DNA of 17,714 bases from an uncultured Bacilli bacterium (GTDB lineage: Bacteria > Bacillota_I > Bacilli_A > RF39 > UBA660), in the NCBI GenBank assembly GCA_944358685.1, contig CALVRQ010000063.1, positions 1 through 17,714 on the forward strand. Direction: 5' to 3'. A model generated the notes under the pieces. That model did no database searches. It was not told where the DNA came from and was given only the letters and a program-made list of their open reading frames with translations. The translations under genes were made by a program, and so were the position numbers. Each line of letters starts with the position of its first letter. Positions within the stretch are counted from its first letter, which is position 1. Shown here in pieces: positions 13,131 to 17,714 of this stretch.

Positions 13131-13340
13131 ATGATAATAAATGAAAATAATAAAAATACCATTTTACAAGGCATGGTTAAAAGAGGTTTGAATCAAGACC
13201 CAAATGAAATAAGAGAAAAACTTATGGAAGCCTCAAAAAACGCTCAAATAAAAGCAGAACCTCCTGCAGAACCAAAACTATCCAATAATGTTCAAAAAAA
13301 CGTCAGAGATACTTTTAATAAACTAAGGAACCTTAAATGA
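13131..13340 (+). CDS. Small hypothetical protein between rnhB and an MBL hydrolase
   Basis: Unrecognised hydrophilic protein of 69 residues with no signal peptide or membrane segment. It has two helical stretches (about 10-42 and 50-68) joined by a Pro/Glu-rich linker (AEPPAEPKL). AAAGGA lies 7 nt before the ATG; its first codon comes 1 nt after the rnhB stop and its TGA overlaps the next ATG (ATGA). The tight packing and good ribosome binding site support a real gene. Function unknown. The open frame extends upstream into rnhB, but that part is in another frame of rnhB and is not counted. Confidence 0.75.
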   Translation: MIINENNKNTILQGMVKRGLNQDPNEIREKLMEASKNAQIKAEPPAEPKLSNNVQKNVRDTFNKLRNLK

Positions 13341-13846
13341 AAATAACCCAAATTCCTGTTGGCTATTTAAAAGCCAATTGTTATATTTTAGAAAAAAATG
13401 GCAAAATTTTAATTGTTGACCCTGGCGATGAATATGAAAAAATTAAAAATAATATTCAAAACAAAGAAATTGTTAAAATTTTAATAACCCATCACCACCA
13501 AGACCATATAGGTGCTCTAAATAATTTTGATAAAAATTTAATATTAGAAAATCCCAAACCTAAAACCTATACATTTGAACCATTCACTTTTGAAGTTATA
13601 GAAACAAAAGGCCACACTAAAGACAGTGTAACATACTACTTTAAAGATGAAAATATCATGTTCACTGGTGATTTCCTGTTTAAAGAAACAATTGGTAGAA
13701 CCGATATGCCAGGTGGCAATATGGATGAAATGCAAAAAAGCCTAAATAAAATAAAAAAGTATCCAGATAATACTAAAATATATCCTGGACATGGAAAGCT
13801 CACTAATCTAAAACACGAAAAAGAAACAAACTACTTTTTAAACTAA
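13337..13846 (+). CDS. MBL-fold metallo-hydrolase (glyoxalase II-like)
   Basis: Metallo-beta-lactamase-fold hydrolase of 169 residues, the size of the short YqgX/YcbL-type proteins. The metal motif HHHQDH gives His52, His54, Asp56 and His57; His93 (KGHT), Asp112 (TGDFLF) and His152 (YPGHG) complete the two-metal site. The YILEKNGKILIVDPGDE start and the DFLFKETIGRTDMPGGN block are typical of this subgroup. It lacks the C-terminal glutathione-binding helices of true glyoxalase II, so the thioester substrate is unknown. AAGGAA is 6 nt before the ATG. Its start overlaps the stop of the 69-residue gene, so the two are probably translated together. Confidence 0.93.
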   Translation: MKITQIPVGYLKANCYILEKNGKILIVDPGDEYEKIKNNIQNKEIVKILITHHHQDHIGALNNFDKNLILENPKPKTYTFEPFTFEVIETKGHTKDSVTYYFKDENIMFTGDFLFKETIGRTDMPGGNMDEMQKSLNKIKKYPDNTKIYPGHGKLTNLKHEKETNYFLN

Positions 13847-13851
13847 AAATA

Positions 13852-13880
13852 TTTCAAATAATTAAATGTCATGTTATAAT
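13852..13880 (+). promoter_or_regulatory. Extended -10 promoter of the zinc-ribbon membrane protein gene
   Basis: TGTTATAAT (13872-13880) is a perfect extended -10; TTTCAA (13852-13857) lies 17 nt before TATAAT as a weak -35. The -10 ends 21 nt before the ATG. Confidence 0.6.
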
Positions 13881-13901
13881 TAATAAAAAGGAGGCTAAAA
13901 A

Positions 13902-14675
13902 ATGTTTGAAGGAACTGGAATCTATTTTTTCTTGCTTTTTCTTGTCTTTTTCATAGTCTATTTAACCGTTAAAATATGTTTAGGAAAACTATTTAAAAAA
14001 ATAAAAATACCCGCATGGAAAGCCTATGTACCATTTTATAGTACTTTAATACTAGTAGATATCTTAGACATGAAAAAAAGTATTTTTTATAAATCATTAA
14101 TTCCTATAGCCAATTTATATTACTATAAAATAATTATTGCCGAGCTTTTAAAAGCCTATCAATTAAATCCTAAAGAAGCTGTTTGGTTCGTCGTTTTTCC
14201 AATGTATAAATTTCCTGAATTAGTTTTTAAAAACCCTAAATTTATGATTCATATGTATGATGAAACAGAAGAATTTTTAGTCAATCAAAATGCTCTTTAC
14301 GAAACTGAAAAAACAAAAAAAGAACCTCAACCAGAAATATCCATAAACCCAAGCGATTACAATCAAACTTTGTCACAAACAAATGAGTCAAATCAAACAA
14401 ATATCTATAGTGATAATGTTAATCAGACAAATCAACAAAATCAAACAAACTTAACGGAGCAACAAAATAATAATGAAAACAACACCGTTTACTTTAATAA
14501 ATCACTAGAACCAGATGAAAGACATGAAACTTTCATTCAAGCTAAAACAGAAGAAAAGAAAGAAGAAAAACCTATTGTTATTGATAAAAGCAAACCAAAA
14601 GTATGTCCAAATTGTGGCACCAAATTATCACCAACAGCCACAACTTGTTTCCTTTGCGGCACAAAACTATTGTAA
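13902..14675 (+). CDS. Membrane protein with DUF5684-like N-terminus, Asn/Gln/Thr-rich linker and C-terminal zinc ribbon
   Basis: Protein of 257 residues. One clear membrane segment spans about 7-28, and moderately hydrophobic stretches follow (about 41-55, 61-82, 93-100). IPAWKAYVPFYS and KSLIPIANLYYYKI resemble the W..IPIYN and PI.N motifs of DUF5684 proteins. Residues 150-200 form a polar linker with five NQT units and runs of Gln and Asn. A charged stretch (EEKKEEKP) leads to a zinc ribbon, CPNCGTKLSPTATTCFLCGTK, with Cys235, Cys238, Cys249 and Cys252. AAGGAGG stands 7 nt before the ATG. It is monocistronic, with its own promoter; no terminator hairpin is seen before the valS promoter, whose -35 overlaps the stop codon. 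Function unknown. Confidence 0.85.
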   Translation: MFEGTGIYFFLLFLVFFIVYLTVKICLGKLFKKIKIPAWKAYVPFYSTLILVDILDMKKSIFYKSLIPIANLYYYKIIIAELLKAYQLNPKEAVWFVVFPMYKFPELVFKNPKFMIHMYDETEEFLVNQNALYETEKTKKEPQPEISINPSDYNQTLSQTNESNQTNIYSDNVNQTNQQNQTNLTEQQNNNENNTVYFNKSLEPDERHETFIQAKTEEKKEEKPIVIDKSKPKVCPNCGTKLSPTATTCFLCGTKLL

Positions 14676-14698
14676 TTTTTAAAAAAAACATGTATAAT
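14670..14698 (+). promoter_or_regulatory. Promoter of the valS T-box transcript
   Basis: TTGTAA (14670-14675), 17 nt, TATAAT (14693-14698). The -35 covers the stop codon of the upstream gene. Transcription would start near 14705, just before the T-box stem I. Confidence 0.75.
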
Positions 14699-14704
14699 GA
14701 AAAA

Positions 14705-14927
14705 CAAAGCCAAGACCAAGAGGAGTAAATATTTATCTATTTAAAGAGAGTTAGTATATGGTGCGAGCTAATAATAGAAAATATTGAAGGTAGCTTGAAC
14801 AAGCTGATTTTCTGAAATTAAAGTAGGGAAATACGTCAAAGTGCGTTAAACTTAAATAAGGTAAGTCAAAACTTATAAATTAAGGTGGTACCACGTTCAA
14901 AACGTCCTTAAATTTATAAGTTTTTTT
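14705..14927 (+). promoter_or_regulatory. T-box riboswitch controlling valS
   Basis: Leader RNA that senses uncharged tRNA-Val and then prevents early termination. Stem I arms can be drawn: AATATTT (14728-14734) with AAATATT (14779-14785), and CTATT (14737-14741) with AATAG (14773-14777). AGAGAG (14745-14750) and GGTGCGAG (14760-14767) are the conserved distal elements. The specifier is read as GTA (14790-14792), placed after GAA plus one base as usual, matching Val. The T-box core is AAGGTGGTACCACG (14882-14895). Its TGGT can pair with the ACCA end of a tRNA with discriminator A, as tRNA-Val has. The competing terminator is given separately. The gene downstream confirms the specificity. Confidence 0.95.
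14871..14927 (+). terminator. T-box regulated terminator
   Basis: ACTTATAAATTAAGG (14871-14885) pairs with CCTTAAATTTATAAGT (14906-14921) with one bulged base; ACGT (14893-14896) and ACGT (14902-14905) can close an inner helix. Seven T follow (14921-14927). The left arm overlaps the T-box core needed for the antiterminator. Confidence 0.9.
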
Positions 14928-14948
14928 GTTTGTATGGGAGGCAATCAA

Positions 14949-15035
14949 ATGTATATAATTTATAGTTACAAAAAATATAATTCATACCGAGTCTCGAATT
15001 ATCAAAAACAAAAATTAAAAGAAAGGAAAATGTAA
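14949..15035 (+). CDS. Possible 28-codon leader ORF upstream of valS
   Basis: A frame of 28 codons between the T-box terminator and valS. GGGAGG (14936-14941) lies 7 nt before its ATG, a better ribosome binding site than that of valS itself (AAGGA, 9 nt). Its TAA ends 1 nt before the valS ATG (TAATATG), an arrangement that favours coupled translation. The peptide is basic and has six Tyr (it begins MYIIYSYKKYNSYR) but only one Val, so it does not look like a Val attenuator. It has no recognisable domain. It may be a translated leader that loads ribosomes for valS, a real small protein, or chance. Seen directly: the frame, the Shine-Dalgarno and the spacing. Translation is inferred. Confidence 0.4.
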   Translation: MYIIYSYKKYNSYRVSNYQKQKLKERKM

Positions 15036-15036
15036 T

Positions 15037-17565
15037 ATGTTAGAAAAAAAATACGACCATAAAAAAGTTGAAGAAGGAAAATATGAAAATTGGAAAAAGA
15101 AAGGGTACTTTACTGCTGGCGATATGAGTAAAAAACCATATGCCATTGTAATTCCACCACCAAACGTTACCGGCAAACTTCATATCGGTCATGCTTGGGA
15201 TACTGGTCTACAAGACATTTTAATCAGATATAAAAAATTAAAAGGTTATGACACCTTATGGATACCAGGTATGGATCATGCTGGAATTGCTACTCAAGCA
15301 AAAGTTGATAAAAGATTAAGAGATGAAGGCATTGACCCAAGAAGTATGGATAGAGAAGAATGGTTAAAAGCCGCTTGGGCTTGGAAAGATGAATACGCTG
15401 AAAATATCCATAAACAATGGGCTAAATTAGGCCTTGCTCTAGACTATACTAAGGAAAGATTTACCTTAGATGAAGGTTTGTCTAAAGCCGTAAAGAAAGT
15501 ATTTGTTGACCTATATAATAAAGGATTAATTTATCGTGGTGAAAAAATAATTAACTGGGACCCAGTTCAATTAACCGCACTATCTAATGAAGAAGTTCTT
15601 TATAAAGATGAAGAAGGAGCCTTTTATCATTTAAAATATTATATTGATGGTACCGATGAATACCTAGATGTTGCCACCACTAGACCAGAAACTTTATTTG
15701 GTGATACCGCAGTTGCTATAAATCCGAATGATAAAAGATATAAACATCTAGTTGGCAGAAACGTTATCTTACCAATCGTTAATAAAAAAATTCCTATAAT
15801 AGCTGATGAACATGCTGATATTGAAAAAGGAACCGGGGTTGTAAAAATCACTCCAGCCCATGATCCAAACGACTTTGAAGTAGGTCAAAGACATGGACTT
15901 GAAAAAATAATCATCATGAATCCAGATGCCACTATGAATGAAAAAACTGGTAAATATCAAGGACTAAATAGATTTGAATGTCGTGAAAAGCTAGTTGAAG
16001 ATTTAGACAAACAAGGATTATTAATAGGTGTTGAAAAAATAACCCATTCAGTAGGACATTCAGAAAGAAGTGATGCTATTGTTGAACCATATCTATCTAA
16101 ACAGTGGTTCGTTAAAATGGATATTTTAGCTACGCAAGCCTTAAAAAACCAATATAACACAGAAACCAAAGTCAACTTCTTCCCAGAAAGATTTGAAAAA
16201 ACATTAAATCACTGGTTAGAAATTTCACATGATTGGTGCATATCAAGACAACTTTGGTGGGGACATAGAATTCCTGCTTGGTATAAAGGTGATGAAACTT
16301 ATGTTGGAATAGAGCCACCCAAAGGAGAAGGTTGGACTAGAGACCCAGATACTTTAGACACTTGGTTTTCATCTGCTTTATGGCCATTTAGTACTATGGG
16401 TTGGCCAGACAACACTGAAATGCTAAAAAGATATTATCCAAATGATGTAATAATTGCTGGTTTTGACATCATCTTCTTCTGGGTAAGCCGTATGATATTC
16501 CAAGGCCTAGAATTCACTGAAAAAAGGCCATTCAAAGACTGTTTAATTCATGGATTAGTTAGAGATAGTTTGGGAAGAAAAATGAGTAAATCATTAGGTA
16601 ATGGAGTCGATCCAATGGATGAAATAGATAAATATGGTGCCGATAGCTTAAGATTTTTCTTAACCACTTCTTCAGCGCCTGGTATGGATGTGAAATATGA
16701 CCCAGAAAAAGTTAAATCAACTTGGAATTTTATAAATAAACTTTGGAATGCCTCTAGGTTTGTCCTAATGAATATTGAAGATGAATATCAAGAAACATTA
16801 GATAATTTAACTTTATCAGACAAATGGATTTTAACTAAATTAAATAACACAGTAAAAAATGTAACAAATAGTATGGAAAAATATGAATTCAATATTGTTG
16901 GAACAACTTTATATAATTTTATTTGGAATGACTTCTGTGATTGGTATATTGAACTTTCTAAAATAAACATGAATAATACTACCAAAACAGTATTAGTAAA
17001 AACATTAAAAGCAATATTAAAAATGCTTCATCCATTTATGCCATATGTTACTGAGGAAATATATACAAAGCTTCCAAACACCGAACAGTCCATTATGTTA
17101 AGCACATATCCTGAATATAATCAAGATGAAATCTATGAAGAATATAAAGATATGGAAAATATCATTAATCTAATTAAAAAAATCAGAAAAGCAAAATTAG
17201 AAAACAACATCAAAGATAATTACATCTACTTTACAAATAAAACATTAAAAAATAATGAAAAAATCATTAATCAATTATTAAAAAATAAAGAAATAGACAA
17301 CTATCAAACACTAGACACCATTGATTTTAGTTTCATGGGAGATATAGTTACTTTATACTATGATGCCTCTTTAAATAAAACAGCAGAAATCGAAAGACTA
17401 TACAAAGAAAAAGATAGACTAGAAATGTCAATTAATAGAAGGGAAAAACTCCTATCTAATCAAAATTATGTAAGTAAAGCACCTAAAAACATCGTTGAAA
17501 ATGAAAGAGAAACATTAGAAAAAGAAAAACAAGAACTAGAAATTATTAACCAAAAATTAAAATAA
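15037..17565 (+). CDS. valS: Valyl-tRNA synthetase
   Basis: Class Ia aminoacyl-tRNA synthetase that charges tRNA-Val and removes mischarged Thr. The protein has 842 residues, slightly under the bacterial norm (about 880). PPPNVTGKLHIGHAW contains HIGH at 49-52, and the KMSKS loop is at 515-519 (GRKMSKSLGNGVDP). The editing domain lies between them, with ATTRPETLFGDTAV (from 213) and the GTGVVKITPAHDPNDF block. WCISRQLWWGHRIPAWY is the catalytic-core stretch that follows. The anticodon-binding helical domain carries FCDWYIELSK and LHPFMPYVTEEIY, and the last 60 residues form the ValRS-type coiled-coil arm. Regulated by the T-box upstream. AAGGA lies 9 nt before the ATG. No terminator is evident after the gene. 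Confidence 0.98.
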   Translation: MLEKKYDHKKVEEGKYENWKKKGYFTAGDMSKKPYAIVIPPPNVTGKLHIGHAWDTGLQDILIRYKKLKGYDTLWIPGMDHAGIATQAKVDKRLRDEGIDPRSMDREEWLKAAWAWKDEYAENIHKQWAKLGLALDYTKERFTLDEGLSKAVKKVFVDLYNKGLIYRGEKIINWDPVQLTALSNEEVLYKDEEGAFYHLKYYIDGTDEYLDVATTRPETLFGDTAVAINPNDKRYKHLVGRNVILPIVNKKIPIIADEHADIEKGTGVVKITPAHDPNDFEVGQRHGLEKIIIMNPDATMNEKTGKYQGLNRFECREKLVEDLDKQGLLIGVEKITHSVGHSERSDAIVEPYLSKQWFVKMDILATQALKNQYNTETKVNFFPERFEKTLNHWLEISHDWCISRQLWWGHRIPAWYKGDETYVGIEPPKGEGWTRDPDTLDTWFSSALWPFSTMGWPDNTEMLKRYYPNDVIIAGFDIIFFWVSRMIFQGLEFTEKRPFKDCLIHGLVRDSLGRKMSKSLGNGVDPMDEIDKYGADSLRFFLTTSSAPGMDVKYDPEKVKSTWNFINKLWNASRFVLMNIEDEYQETLDNLTLSDKWILTKLNNTVKNVTNSMEKYEFNIVGTTLYNFIWNDFCDWYIELSKINMNNTTKTVLVKTLKAILKMLHPFMPYVTEEIYTKLPNTEQSIMLSTYPEYNQDEIYEEYKDMENIINLIKKIRKAKLENNIKDNYIYFTNKTLKNNEKIINQLLKNKEIDNYQTLDTIDFSFMGDIVTLYYDASLNKTAEIERLYKEKDRLEMSINRREKLLSNQNYVSKAPKNIVENERETLEKEKQELEIINQKLK

Positions 17566-17573
17566 GAAAAAGA

Positions 17574-17602
17574 TTGATTTATGAAAAAAAATGTGGTATA
17601 TT
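17574..17602 (+). promoter_or_regulatory. Promoter of the prepilin-like gene
   Basis: TTGATT (17574-17579), 17 nt, TATATT (17597-17602), with TG one base before the -10. It starts 9 nt after the valS stop and shows that a new transcription unit begins here. Confidence 0.7.
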
Positions 17603-17634
17603 GGTAACAGAATAGGGGCGAGGAGGTGAAATAG

Positions 17635-17714
17635 ATGAGAAATAATTCAAAAGGTTTTACTTTGATTGAGCTATTGGCTGTAATCGTTATCTTAGCTATT
17701 ATCGCCTTAATTAC
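17635..17714 (+). CDS. Type IV prepilin-like protein, N-terminal part, cut by the window edge
   Basis: Only the first 26 codons are present. They read as a class III signal: a short basic leader MRNNSKG, cleavage between Gly and Phe, then FTLIELLAVIVILAIIALI, with the conserved Glu at position 5 of the mature protein. This is the N-terminal assembly helix of type IV pilins, competence pseudopilins (ComGC-like) and type II secretion pseudopilins. A perfect AGGAGGTGA (17621-17629) stands 5 nt before the ATG. The partner genes (prepilin peptidase, ATPase, platform protein) would be outside the window, so the system type cannot be told. Confidence 0.93.
   Translation, partial: MRNNSKGFTLIELLAVIVILAIIALI

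Noticed and set aside
14786..14795. Reading the T-box specifier as GGT (Gly) or GCT (Ala)
   Set aside because: The usual spacing after GAA gives GTA, and the downstream gene is unmistakably valS.
1..17714. CRISPR array, insertion sequence ends, tRNA or rRNA genes, prophage genes
   Set aside because: No spaced direct repeats, transposase motifs, cloverleaf sequences or phage proteins were found on either strand.

Overview
The window is a piece of chromosome from an AT-rich, low-GC Gram-positive bacterium that very probably forms endospores. The germination protease Gpr and the engulfment hydrolase SpoIIP sit side by side behind rpsT, a gene order known from Bacillus and relatives. Ribosome binding sites are near-perfect GGAGG types. 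TGA works as a stop (for example at the natural end of endonuclease IV) and Trp is written TGG, so the code is the standard one and not the Mollicutes code. The base composition and gene mix suggest an uncultured or gut-type Bacilli lineage close to the Erysipelotrichia/RF39/Mollicutes branch; that placement is inference. I see no insertion sequence, prophage, CRISPR array, tRNA or rRNA gene.

Layout. 11-274 (-): rpsT. 396-2755 (+): gpr, spoIIP and a small membrane protein. 2792-3712 (+): nfo, converging on and overlapping a DUF2624-like gene (3697-3960, -). 4012-6156 (+): a class B penicillin-binding protein. 6199-7884 (+): rpmG, efp and an unrecognised coiled-coil protein, closed by a terminator shared with a convergent Met-rich small protein (7924-8211, -). 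8300-8926 (+): trmB. 9009-11114 (+): a four-gene envelope-type operon made of a lipoprotein, a disordered protein with an amphipathic N-terminus, a DUF948/YtxG-like protein and a YtxH-like protein, ending in a UUCG terminator. 11141-11725 (+): a YqeG-type HAD phosphatase. 11726-11980: gene-poor, with two promoters. 11981-12439 up to 13846 (+): a ProXp-ala-type tRNA editing protein, then rnhB, a 69-residue protein and an MBL-fold hydrolase. 13902-14675 (+): a membrane protein with an Asn/Gln/Thr-rich linker and a zinc ribbon. 14670-17565 (+): promoter, T-box riboswitch, a possible 28-codon ORF and valS. 17635 to the edge: the start of a type IV prepilin-like gene.

Most genes are housekeeping: translation (S20, L33, EF-P, ValRS, TrmB, tRNA editing), DNA repair (Nfo, RNase HII), and wall synthesis with sporulation. 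No complete new defence or metabolic system is visible. The points most worth a second look are regulatory. Many genes share an extended -10 promoter (TGNTATAAT) followed by a very short leader. A 9-bp hairpin buries the nfo Shine-Dalgarno and has a promoter in its loop. A well-placed 28-codon ORF lies between the valS T-box and valS. A consensus promoter with no obvious gene lies near 11800. Two genes of likely sporulation role carry a different, CATATAAT-type -10. The four-gene envelope operon is the best candidate for an undescribed functional module.
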